DNA of 64,000 nt from CAWAHD01 sp963781785. Lineage in GTDB: Bacteria > Planctomycetota > Planctomycetia > Isosphaerales > Isosphaeraceae. The stretch spans positions 372,001 to 436,000 of the forward strand of contig CAWAHD010000002.1 in NCBI GenBank assembly GCA_963781785.1, in the 5' to 3' direction. Under the pieces are notes generated by a model that did no database searches, was not told the origin of the DNA, and saw only the letters and a program-made list of their open reading frames with translations. The translations under genes and the position numbers were made by a program. Each line of letters opens with the position of its first letter. Within the stretch, counting starts at the first letter, position 1. Shown in pieces: positions 56,478 to 64,000 of the stretch.

Positions 56478-57452
56478 TGCACCTGGGGATCTTTGCCAAG
56501 ACGTTTCCGCGGCCCGATTTGCTCGAGGAGACGCTTGACGCGATCAAGGGCCATGGCTTGACGCACATTCAATTCAACATGTCGTGCATGGGACTTCCGA
56601 CACTGCCGGATCGGCTCGACGAGGGCTCGTGCGTCTGGATCGCCCAGATGCTGTTCGAGCGCGGCCTGACGATGGCAGCGATCTCGGGCACGTTCAACAT
56701 GTGTGATCCCAGCCCTTCGCGGATCGAGCATAATCTGCGGCGATTGGACGTCCTCGCGGCTGCCTGCCGCTGGCTCGATACCCGGATCATCACGCTCTGC
56801 ACAGGCACGCTCGACCGGGAAGACATGTGGCGATGGAATCCCGGAAACGTGCGCGAGAGCACCTGGGAACGACCTGGTCCAGACGATGAAGGAGGCGGTC
56901 GCGGTCGCCGATCGTCATGAGGTGACCCTTGCCTTCGAGCCCGAAATCAACAACGTTGTCAGCTCGGTCATGCGGGCGCGCAGGCTTCTCGATGAAGTCG
57001 ATTCGCCGTGGCTCAAGGTGGTGATCGACCCGGCAAACCTGCTTCGTCCGGGTGATCTGATTCGGTTGCCAGAGATCCTGGACGAGGCGTTCGATTGGCT
57101 CGGCGCGGATATCGTCCTGGTCCACGCCAAGGAGCCACGCCTTCATGAGCTCGATCAGACGACCCTCAGAAAACTGAACCGGCAGGCGCTCGATCCGGTG
57201 ACGAACATCGCGTTTTTCATGGCGAAGAACAGCGCGGAGACCACACAGGGATTCATAGAAGCTCTCTCGCATTTTCCCAGTGAGGAGATCGCTGACGAGC
57301 CTTCCGTTTTGTTCTATTGGTCCTATTTTATCCGATTGATGGCGATAGGGTATAACGGAGCTGTGATCATCCACGGGTTGACGGAGGGTGAGGTCGAAGG
57401 TAGGACTGCGTTGTTGCGGAAGGTCCTGGAACCCGCGCACGTGAAGGACTGA
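56477..57452 (+). CDS. Xylose-isomerase-like TIM-barrel sugar phosphate isomerase/epimerase (one frameshift)
   Basis: About 325 residues. Start ATG overlaps the previous TGA by one base, behind GGAGGTG. MHLGIFAKTFPRPDLLEETL and the barrel strands ITLCTGTL, LAFEPEINN, VVIDPANLL, VLVHAKE and AVIIHGLTEGEV carry the Glu, Asp, His and Glu metal ligands of the AP-endonuclease-2/xylose isomerase fold. A shift near 56868 joins ...NPGNVRESTW to NDLVQTMKEAVAVADRHEVT. Isomerases of this fold act on hydroxy-keto sugars; in D-apiose routes one branch uses a relative. Exact reaction unknown. Confidence 0.82.
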
Positions 57453-57456
57453 GCTC

Positions 57457-58275
57457 ATGCCATTCCTCGACCGTGACGGCCTGACTTTTCATTTCCGCGA
57501 ACTAGGAGACGGTCTCCGCTTCGTCTTCCAGCACGGGCTCGGGGGCGATCTCGAACAGCCGTTCGGCGTGTACCGGCCGGCAGCGGGTGTGCGTCTGATC
57601 GGTTTCGACATGCGCGGCCATGGCCAGACGCGTCCCCTGGGCGACGTCGACAAGCTGACGATCGCCGTCCTGGCTGACGACCTCGCCGCCCTTCTGGATC
57701 ATCTCCAGGTCGAGCACGCGGTGATCGGCGGGATTTCGCTGGGATCAGCGGTCGCGGTCAAATTCGCATTCACGCAACCCGGGCGCGTGCTCGGGTTGGT
57801 CTTGTCGCGTCCGGCGTGGCTCGATCGGCCCTTGCCCGACAACGTGCGTCTTTACGCCACGATCGCCAGTCTCTTGCGCGAGCTGGGCCCGAAAGAGGGG
57901 GCCGAGCGGTTTCGATCATCGCCGGAGTTTCAAGCGATGGAGTCGATATCGCCCGACTGTGCCCGGTCGCTCCTGGGCCAGTTCGAGAACCCACGGGCCG
58001 TGGAATGCGCGGCCCGACTCGAACGGCTCGCTGCCGATCGACCCTGTGACGATCTCGCCGAGTACTCATCGATCGCAGTGCCGGCATTGATTCTTGGCAA
58101 CCACCAAGATCCGATTCACCCCTGGTTTCTGGCTGCGCGGCTTGCCCAGCTCATTCCGCAGGCCGAGCTGCGCGAGATCACTCCCAAATCCGTGAGTGTC
58201 GACCGACATGCGGCCGACGTCCAGGCCGCGATCGACGGCTTCTTGATGAACCGGTTTCCTCCCGCGAAAGGATAG
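57457..58275 (+). CDS. Alpha/beta hydrolase with complete triad
   Basis: 272 residues, intact, four bases after the previous stop. HGLGGDLEQP forms the oxyanion motif, VIGGISLGSAVAVKFA gives the nucleophile Ser in GxSxG (~residue 92), and GNHQDPIHPW (Asp) and VSVDRHAADV (His) complete the triad. It resembles 3-oxoadipate enol-lactonase and other ester or lactone hydrolases (FDMRGHGQTRP). In this operon a lactonase acting on an oxidised sugar is a reasonable guess, fitting a Gfo/Idh-generated lactone. Confidence 0.88.
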   Translation: MPFLDRDGLTFHFRELGDGLRFVFQHGLGGDLEQPFGVYRPAAGVRLIGFDMRGHGQTRPLGDVDKLTIAVLADDLAALLDHLQVEHAVIGGISLGSAVAVKFAFTQPGRVLGLVLSRPAWLDRPLPDNVRLYATIASLLRELGPKEGAERFRSSPEFQAMESISPDCARSLLGQFENPRAVECAARLERLAADRPCDDLAEYSSIAVPALILGNHQDPIHPWFLAARLAQLIPQAELREITPKSVSVDRHAADVQAAIDGFLMNRFPPAKG

Positions 58276-58277
58276 CC

Positions 58278-58919
58278 ATGTTGAAATGCTCCACGTCGCT
58301 CTGGTCGGCCGACCTGGCCAACCTGGCCGCCGAGATCCGGCGGGTCGAGGCGTACAGCGAACGGTTTCATCTCGACGTGGCCGACGGACACTATGTGCCG
58401 AGCCTGCTGTTCTTCCCCGACCTGGTCAAGGCACTGAGGAAGCACACGAAGAGGCCGTTCGAGGTCCACCTGATGACGACCGACCCCCTGGCGTGGGTTG
58501 AGCCGTTCATTGAGGCAGGTGCCGACGGAATCATCTTTTGTTTCGACACGCTGTCCGACCCCGCCACCGCGATCAAGGAGGTCAAGGAGCGGAACAAACT
58601 CGTCGCGATATCTCTTCTGGTGACCGAGCCAGTCAGCCTGCTCGAGCCGTACTGGGGCTCGATCGATCAGGTGACGATCGTCGGCACGCCCATGGGAACC
58701 AAGGGCACGTCGATGGATTCGTCGATCTTCACCAAGATCCGCGAAGCGGCCTCGGCGATCGAAAAGGTGCACGCGCGCGTCGAGATTCAGGTCGACGGAG
58801 GAATTCGCCGTCACACCGTGCCCCAGATCAACGAGGCCGGCGCGGACTGGATCGTGCCCGGGTCACTGATGTTCGGGGAGGATCCGGCGGCGATGCGGGA
58901 GTGGCTGAAGGGGCTTTGA
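58278..58919 (+). CDS. Ribulose-phosphate 3-epimerase family protein
   Basis: 213 residues, intact, two bases after the hydrolase stop. Rpe-type TIM barrel: LKCSTSLWSADLANLAAEI, FHLDVADGHYVPSL (His and Asp metal ligands), FEVHLMTTDP (His), VEIQVDGGIRRHTVP (Asp) and the phosphate loop VPGSLMFGE. All four metal ligands and the catalytic Asp pair are present. The N-terminus and VTIVGTPMGTKGTSMDSSIF differ from canonical Rpe (usually VNPGFGGQ at that position), so it may act on another ketose phosphate such as allulose 6-phosphate. It ends the RLP operon; the next gene converges 12 bases later. Confidence 0.85.
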   Translation: MLKCSTSLWSADLANLAAEIRRVEAYSERFHLDVADGHYVPSLLFFPDLVKALRKHTKRPFEVHLMTTDPLAWVEPFIEAGADGIIFCFDTLSDPATAIKEVKERNKLVAISLLVTEPVSLLEPYWGSIDQVTIVGTPMGTKGTSMDSSIFTKIREAASAIEKVHARVEIQVDGGIRRHTVPQINEAGADWIVPGSLMFGEDPAAMREWLKGL

Positions 58920-58931
58920 GCCGGGCGTGGT

Positions 58932-60192
58932 CTAGGGGAGCCCTGCAACGACGGTTCGACGAGCCGTGAGGTCGCTATAGAACGAGGCCCAGTCGTTGTA
59001 AGGCAGCACGCCCAGGTCTTTGTAGAGCCGCAGCCGCTCGGCGCGGAACGTGGTCCAGAGGTCGACCAAGTTATCCTCGGCGTCGACGACGTCGTTCACA
59101 TGTGCGAGAAGCCGTTCGAGCCATGGCGACCGCGACGCAGGGTTTTCCGGAGTCGGGGCATGCAACCGCTCGAACGACTGGTCCCTGAGACGGACGGCCA
59201 GCTCGTAAGTTCGCGCGGCCTCACCATAGGCTCGACGGGTTCCAGCCAGCTCTCGGATCCGGCGGCGAATCTTGAGCTCCAGCGAGACCCCGATATTCTC
59301 CTGTGGGCGGAAACGGGCCAAGCCGCGACGGTTCGCCACAGACAGTTCCGCCGCCCATGTCAGGTATTCTTCCAATCGCTCGGAATTGACGGCAATCGAT
59401 TGCAGGACCGGCGTGCCGTCGAGCAACATGTCGCCGATCTCGGGCAGTCCGGAGAAGAGCCTGTACAATTCCGTAAGCCTCCGATTCGTGTTCCGGGCCC
59501 AGGACTCCACGTCGACGAACACGGCCTCGAAGTCCTCGATGCTCTTGCGGTCGAGGACTACCGCGGCTCGCGGCGACAGCCCCAGAACGACCTTGAGCTC
59601 GTCGAGGCCGTCGCGGAACTCCCTGGTGCGGCGATCGAGCCGGTCTCGATTCCGGATTGATATGGCAAAGACGGCGTCGAGATCCTGGCGATTCAGACCC
59701 GAGGATCCCTGGACCTGCTCTTGAAGCATCTTGCGGAGAGATTCATAGAATGTCAGAGAGCGGTGCGCATTCGCGATCGCCTGAAGTTTCCCGAGCAGCG
59801 AGAGCACGATGGGGCCAGGGTCGCGAACCACGTCGGAGGTGAGGAACTGCGTCCGAAACCTCGCAAAATCCGCGACTCCGAACCGGTCCGACTCGCGGGC
59901 GAGGGTTTCCAGATCAACCGTTTGCAAAAGCACTCGGTTTGTGGAGCGGGCACGTACCAGCACAAGCGCGTACGCCCTGTCCCACGTCAGAATGAGCGGC
60001 GTGCTGGCCTTGGCGAGCCCGGCGATCTCATTGTCGGTGGGCCCGACGTCCGGAGGCACGGGATCCCGGGCAACATTTTGGGCCGGTTGAACGGCCGGCG
60101 GCGCCGAAGGCGGGGGCTGCGCACTGCGCAAGCGCAGTCGTGAAAGCGATCATTATGACGCAGGCTCCGAGGCGAACGGATGCAGTTCCCAT
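58932..60192 (-). CDS. TolC-like outer-membrane efflux protein (one frameshift)
   Basis: ATG at 60192 with GGAGAT upstream gives the signal peptide VRLGACVIMIAFTTALAQCA. A shift near 60120 joins QPPPSAPPAVQPAQNVARD and the long helical body. Coiled-coil pattern with repeated Arg/Leu/Glu helices (FYESLRKMLQEQVQGSSGLN; LELKIRRRIRELAGTRRAYG). C-terminal LVDLWTTFRAERLRLYKDLG VLPYNDW is typical of planctomycete TolC-like proteins. About 420 residues. Follows the HlyD gene by 29 bases on the same strand; no inner-membrane pump gene is visible. Confidence 0.65.
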
Positions 60193-60221
60193 GCGAATAT
60201 CTCCGCTCCTTGAAGTTTGCG

Positions 60222-61031
60222 TCAGTCCGCCTTTGCTCTGGGCGCGCCGTCCGGCACGATCCGGAACAATAGCTCGCCGTCGCGGATGACGGCACCGGAG
60301 GCGATCGGCAGAGCAAATTCGACGCGGCCGGCGGCAGGGGCCGCGACCTTGCACCGCGCAACCTGATCCGCAAGTCGCTTCTGTAGCGACCGCTCCCGCT
60401 CGAGCGCCGCCTCCGCGCCGAGCTCGCGCGCCTGCGCTGACTCGACCGCGCCCAACAGGACCTTCATCGCCTTTTCCTTCGATTGCCCGACCAGAACACT
60501 CCGGTTGGCTTGAGCCTCCTCGAGCTCGAACCGGGCCTGCTGGAGCAGGAGTTCATTCGCGGTTTTTTCGGCAAGCGACACGTAGCCCTTATTGAACATC
60601 CGCCGTGACCAGTCCACCTGGTCCTCGGCGCGAACGAGCTTCACCTCGGCGAGCTTGAGCTCGGCGTGATTACCGGCGAGCTGCTGGCGCAACCCGCCGT
60701 CCTTCTGCTCGGCCACTGTCATGACGGCCACTTCGCGGGCAATCCTTCGGCTCTGAAGTTCGGCCGCAGCGGCACGAACCACGATGTCCTGGTTGGCAAG
60801 CCGATCCCTGAGCTCGACGGAATCGAGCTCACAAACGACATCGCCTTTCTCGACCCGAGCCCCGTCGGAGGTGCTCGTGACCACGACCATGCGGCCTTCG
60901 ACCGGGTTGAAGGTCGGAATTGCCCTCGACCTTCCCGGTTCCTTCGGCGCTCCCTGAGCCACGACCAGTGCCGTCGCGAATGCCGTCACGACGAGTGCCG
61001 CCAGTCCCACGCGGATCCAGTTCGATGACAT
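60222..61031 (-). CDS. HlyD-family membrane fusion (adaptor) protein
   Basis: 269 residues. Membrane anchor WIRVGLAALVVTAFATALVV. The lipoyl half-motif PVEGRMVVVTSTSDGARVEK GDVVCELD (~residues 43-70) is followed by a coiled-coil hairpin (RLANQDIVVRAAAAELQSRR to SLQKRLADQVARCKV) and the second lipoyl half APAAGRVEFALPIASGAVIR DGELLFRIV. It bridges an inner-membrane transporter to an outer-membrane channel, here the TolC-like gene. ATG at 61031 chosen for the anchor. The transporter partner must be elsewhere. Confidence 0.85.
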   Translation of the reverse strand: MSSNWIRVGLAALVVTAFATALVVAQGAPKEPGRSRAIPTFNPVEGRMVVVTSTSDGARVEKGDVVCELDSVELRDRLANQDIVVRAAAAELQSRRIAREVAVMTVAEQKDGGLRQQLAGNHAELKLAEVKLVRAEDQVDWSRRMFNKGYVSLAEKTANELLLQQARFELEEAQANRSVLVGQSKEKAMKVLLGAVESAQARELGAEAALERERSLQKRLADQVARCKVAAPAAGRVEFALPIASGAVIRDGELLFRIVPDGAPRAKAD

Positions 61032-61068
61032 GGCTTTCCCCCTGTTGACGCTAGCGCCCTTTCTAAGC

Positions 61069-61188
61069 GGAACCGCAGGAGAAACGATGCTGCCGATCGG
61101 GCTCGAGTGTCGGCTGTCGCTCCGGGAAAGGAAGTACTTTCGCGGAGCGAAAGGCGACTTTAAGCGACGCAAGCCGTTCTGCGGTTCC
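61069..61188. repeat. Inverted-repeat bounded element in the 346-base gap
   Basis: GGAACCGCAG (61069-61078) and its perfect complement CTGCGGTTCC (61179-61188) bracket 100 bases; including CTAA on the outside, 14 of 16 positions match. Inside, CTTTCGC-GGA-GCGAAAG (61137-61153) is a 7-base hairpin. The gap 61032-61377 holds no gene. The form resembles extragenic palindromic repeats. Whether it is multicopy in the genome cannot be seen here. Confidence 0.4.
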
Positions 61189-61377
61189 AGTTAGCCTCCG
61201 CTCTCGACGATGCCCTGTGCCGCCTCTATCAAGAGAAGAGCGACGTCGCCGCAACCATTGGCCCGGCTCAAGTCTACACCGGGGGCAGGAGAATTTCCCG
61301 TCCGTACTCCCTGCGGGTACAATCTGCGTTCGGCACGCTCTGGTTTGAGATAGCAAGGGCGGTTGAAAGGGGGGGCG

Positions 61378-62697
61378 ATGCACAGAGAGCTCGAGTCGGC
61401 GATCGCGGACGTGCCGATCCTCGACATCCACACGCACTTGGTCGGCGGCAAGCTGGCCGCGCGCGGATTGCACGATGTTTTGCTCTATCACATGGTCGTC
61501 AGCGACCTCTACGCGGCCGGCTGTCGCTCGGGGGCTCGCTTGACCCAGTTTCCCGGCTGGCCGAGGCGCGACGAGGCCGCGGCGCGGATCGAAGAGGCCC
61601 TCCCGTACCTGCCCTCTATCCAGAACACCTCCTCCTCGTGGGGCGTGCGCATCATCCTCCGCGACCTCTACGGGTGGACCACACCCATCGACCGGTCCAA
61701 CTGGCAGAAGCTCGACGGCATGATCCGCGAGCGGGCCGATGATCGGGCGTGGGCTCGTGAGATCCTCGACCGTGCGGGGATCAAGCGGTCGGGTACCGAG
61801 CTGGCGCGGCGCGGCCGCGGCGAGGACGACGACCGGCTCCAGTTCGCGCTGGAGTGGGGCTTCTTCACGCGCTGCCAGTGGGGAGAGTTCGATACGGCAC
61901 TCTATGAGCTTGAGCGCTGCTGGGGCAAGAAGCCGGAGAGCCCCGCTCCGATCGGAGTCGGTGTTCGGCCGGCCACCGAGCGCCGGATCAAAACCCTCGA
62001 CGACGTTCACCAGGCCATCGACCATTATGTCGCGAGCATTCCTTACGCCGACATCCTGGCGACCGCAACTCATCTCTCGACCGATATCGACTACCGCGTG
62101 GTCTCCGATGTCGAGATGGCCGAGGCACTCGCCCGGCGCGATCGGGCCGGGCCGGCCGAACGGGATTGTTATGCGTCATACGTCAATGAAGCGTTCCTGA
62201 CGGCGCTCGAACCCAGGGCCGGCAAGCTCGTTTTCCAGTTCAGCTTCGGCGCAGAGCCGTTGCCTTTCGAGACGGCCAGCCGGCTCTCGCAGCGCACGAT
62301 CGGCCAGGTCGCCGAGCTGATCGGCCGGCATCCCAAACTCAGGTTTCAGTGCTTCCTCGCCAGCCGCCATGCCAACCAGTCGATGTGCACTCTGGTTCGA
62401 GAACTGCCCAACCTGAGCCTGGCAGGTTACTGGTGGCACAACTTCTTTCCGGACGTGATTGCCCAGGTGATGCGCGAACGGCTCGACATGGTCCCGGCCA
62501 CCAAGCAGTTGGGGTTCTTCTCCGACGCTTATAGCGCAGAATGGTCGTACGCCAAGGCCGTTTTGGTGCGCAAGATACTCGCCAGAGTGCTGGCCGAGCG
62601 GATCGAGTTCGGTCAGCTCGACCAGTCCAGTGCTCTGGAATGGACCCGCGCGATATTTTACGAAACCCCGCAAACGCTCCTGGGCATGCACCCGTAG
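61378..62697 (+). CDS. Uronate-isomerase-like amidohydrolase-superfamily protein
   Basis: 439 residues, intact. ATG at 61378 follows AAAGGGGGGG. VPILDIHTHLVGGKLAARGL HD supplies the HxH of the UxaC-like barrel, and LSLAGYWWHNFFPDVIAQVM then FFSDAYSAEWSYAKAVLVRK carry the late Trp/His/Asp motifs. UxaC isomerises glucuronate/galacturonate to ketoses. Members lacking full UxaC identity may use other substrates. It lies 2.4 kb past the RLP operon on the same strand and may feed related sugar-acid metabolism. Confidence 0.75.
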   Translation: MHRELESAIADVPILDIHTHLVGGKLAARGLHDVLLYHMVVSDLYAAGCRSGARLTQFPGWPRRDEAAARIEEALPYLPSIQNTSSSWGVRIILRDLYGWTTPIDRSNWQKLDGMIRERADDRAWAREILDRAGIKRSGTELARRGRGEDDDRLQFALEWGFFTRCQWGEFDTALYELERCWGKKPESPAPIGVGVRPATERRIKTLDDVHQAIDHYVASIPYADILATATHLSTDIDYRVVSDVEMAEALARRDRAGPAERDCYASYVNEAFLTALEPRAGKLVFQFSFGAEPLPFETASRLSQRTIGQVAELIGRHPKLRFQCFLASRHANQSMCTLVRELPNLSLAGYWWHNFFPDVIAQVMRERLDMVPATKQLGFFSDAYSAEWSYAKAVLVRKILARVLAERIEFGQLDQSSALEWTRAIFYETPQTLLGMHP

Positions 62698-62727
62698 CCC
62701 GCAACGTGCGAAGTGAGGTGGCCTCCA

Positions 62728-64000
62728 ATGGAAACCGAGCGGATTGCCCGGATCATCGACGAGATGGGGACCTTGCTGGAGATCCGAGGGGAAAACCCGT
62801 TCCGCTGCCGCGCCTATCACGCGGCCGCCCAGGCGCTGGCGAGCTTGCCGGCAGACCTGACCGACATGATCGCCTCCGGCAGCCTGAAAGAAGTCGCGGG
62901 CATCGGCGAGACGATGCATGCCAAGCTCGTGCAGCTTGCGACGACGGGGCACCTGCCGGCGTACGACGATCTGAGGCGGAGCACGCCGCCGGGATTGGTC
63001 GCCTTGCTCCGGATTCCGGGGCTCGGCCCGAAGAAGATCAAGGCGCTGCATGAAGAGCTCAAGATCGAGAGCCTGGCGGACCTCCGGGCGGCAGCCGAGT
63101 CGAAACAGATCGCCGGCCTGAAAGGCTTCGGCGAGAAGACCGAGGCCAAGATCCTCGAGGGGATCGCGTTTGTCGAGAAATCGGGCGAGCGGATCTTGCA
63201 GAGCACCGCAATGCGTCTGGTGGCGCCGATCCTCGAGGCCGTGCGAGCCCTGCCTCAAGTGATTCGCGCCGAGGTCTGCGGAAGCCTGCGCCGGCGTGCC
63301 GAGACGATCGGCGATCTCGACGTCCTCTTCAGCTCGAAGAACGCTCCCGCGGTCCTGGAAAAGTTCGTCAAGCTCCCCCAGGTCGCCACGGTGCTCGCCC
63401 ACGGACCGACGAAGGCCAGCGTACGCCTGGCCGAAGGCGTGCAATGCGACCTGCGGGGAGTCGAAGACGCGCAATATCCGTTTGCTCTCCATTACTTCAC
63501 GGGCTCGAAAGCTCATAATATCGCGATCCGGCGGCGTGCACTCGCGCGCGGACTCACCTTGAATGAGTATGCCCTCACGGGCGCCAAGGGCCCGGTTCCT
63601 TGCCGCACCGAAGCCGATCTGTTCGAGGCGCTCTCGCTCGCCGAGATTCCGCCCGAGCTCCGGGAAGACCAGGGCGAGATCGAGGCTGCGGAGGCAGGGA
63701 ACCTGCCCGAATTGATCGAGCCGGCCGATCTGACCGGCACGTTCCATTGCCACACCGACTGGAGCGATGGCGCCGCCACTCTCGCCGAGATGGCGCAGGC
63801 GGCCCGGTCGCGGGGCATGAAGTATCTGGGAATCGCCGATCATTCCCGGTCGGCGGGTTACGCCGGAGGCTTGAGCATCGAGCGTGTGCGTGCACAATGG
63901 TCGGAGATCGACGCCCTGAACGAGACGTTCGGGGGCAAGTTTCACCTTTTCAAGGGCACCGAGTGCGACATTCTTGCCGACGGCTCGCTCGATTATCCCG
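62728..64000 (+). CDS. polX: DNA polymerase/3'-5' exonuclease PolX (cut by window edge)
   Basis: 424 residues are visible. GAGGTGG precedes the ATG. Helix-hairpin-helix region: LLRIPGLGPKKIKALHEEL and LKGFGEKTEAKILEG (~90-150). The polymerase X palm contains VCGSLRRRAETIGDLDVLF, with GS and the DxD metal pair. The PHP domain begins GTFHCHTDWSDGAATLAEMA and continues GIADHSRSAGYAGG; its first His/Asp ligands are present and the rest lies past the edge. Bacterial PolX fills gaps in base-excision repair and its PHP domain gives 3'-5' exonuclease activity. Intact as far as seen. Confidence 0.95.
   Translation, partial: METERIARIIDEMGTLLEIRGENPFRCRAYHAAAQALASLPADLTDMIASGSLKEVAGIGETMHAKLVQLATTGHLPAYDDLRRSTPPGLVALLRIPGLGPKKIKALHEELKIESLADLRAAAESKQIAGLKGFGEKTEAKILEGIAFVEKSGERILQSTAMRLVAPILEAVRALPQVIRAEVCGSLRRRAETIGDLDVLFSSKNAPAVLEKFVKLPQVATVLAHGPTKASVRLAEGVQCDLRGVEDAQYPFALHYFTGSKAHNIAIRRRALARGLTLNEYALTGAKGPVPCRTEADLFEALSLAEIPPELREDQGEIEAAEAGNLPELIEPADLTGTFHCHTDWSDGAATLAEMAQAARSRGMKYLGIADHSRSAGYAGGLSIERVRAQWSEIDALNETFGGKFHLFKGTECDILADGSLDYP

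Overview
The window reads as a chromosome segment of a high-GC planctomycete, probably of the Isosphaeraceae/Gemmataceae type. Evidence: two DUF1559 pseudopilin-like proteins with a type-IV-pilin N-terminus (GFTLIELL-type), an ECF sigma factor joined by ATGA to a Ser/Thr kinase fused to WD40 repeats, two PEP-CTERM proteins with a CAAX-protease-related membrane protein, a CARDB protein opening with MEPLERRQMLT, and many small lipoproteins. Ribosomal protein S1 is intact and there is a primary-type sigma factor, so this is chromosome, not plasmid.

Layout. 1-1033: start of a PglW-type NERD kinase (BREX type 2/Pgl defence), running off the left edge, behind a small excisionase-type HTH gene. 1034-2002: non-coding, with four 28-bp imperfect repeats that look like tyrosine-recombinase sites. 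2003-9463: zinc-ribbon membrane protein, lipoprotein plus DUF1559, then ECF sigma plus kinase-WD40. 9492-20771: hydrolase fold lacking catalytic residues, CARDB surface protein, DedA protein, PEP-CTERM protein, LarA-like racemase, CAAX-protease-related protein, rhomboid, acyltransferase-like membrane protein, DUF3568 lipoprotein. 20996-27019: rpsA with promoter and terminator, sigma-70 factor, second PEP-CTERM protein, membrane protein, DUF1877 protein. 27282-33399: large secreted protein split by one amber codon, small membrane protein, D-aminoacylase-like amidohydrolase. 33688-38112: O-acetylation operon (lipoprotein, AlgI-like MBOAT, AlgX/AlgJ-like SGNH protein, TPR protein). 38353-47175: lipoprotein plus DUF1559, B3-type metallo-beta-lactamase fold, zinc-ribbon membrane protein, lipoprotein serpin, YceK-like lipoprotein, methyltransferase, GH99-like protein. 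47276-53789: large carboxypeptidase-regulatory-like protein coupled to a GH39-like protein, then an unknown anchored protein. 53972-58919: five-gene operon built around a RuBisCO-like protein (RLP). 58932-64000: HlyD-TolC pair, uronate-isomerase-like protein, PolX (cut by the right edge).

The most interesting system is 53972-58919. An RLP, a Gfo/Idh/MocA oxidoreductase, a xylose-isomerase-like TIM barrel, an alpha/beta hydrolase with an intact triad and a ribulose-phosphate 3-epimerase homologue are packed with overlapping or nearly touching ends. That is the enzyme set of a sugar or sugar-acid catabolic route, and no kinase or transporter is adjacent. RLPs of the D-apiose pathways are the closest known precedent, but the gene set differs.

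A caution for every reader: about 34 single-base frameshifts break otherwise well conserved genes, including the sigma factor and the RLP. Those examined closely mostly fall in short C, G or T runs. They are most simply sequence or assembly indels, so spans given here cover the reconstructed genes, and the shift positions are stated in the entries.
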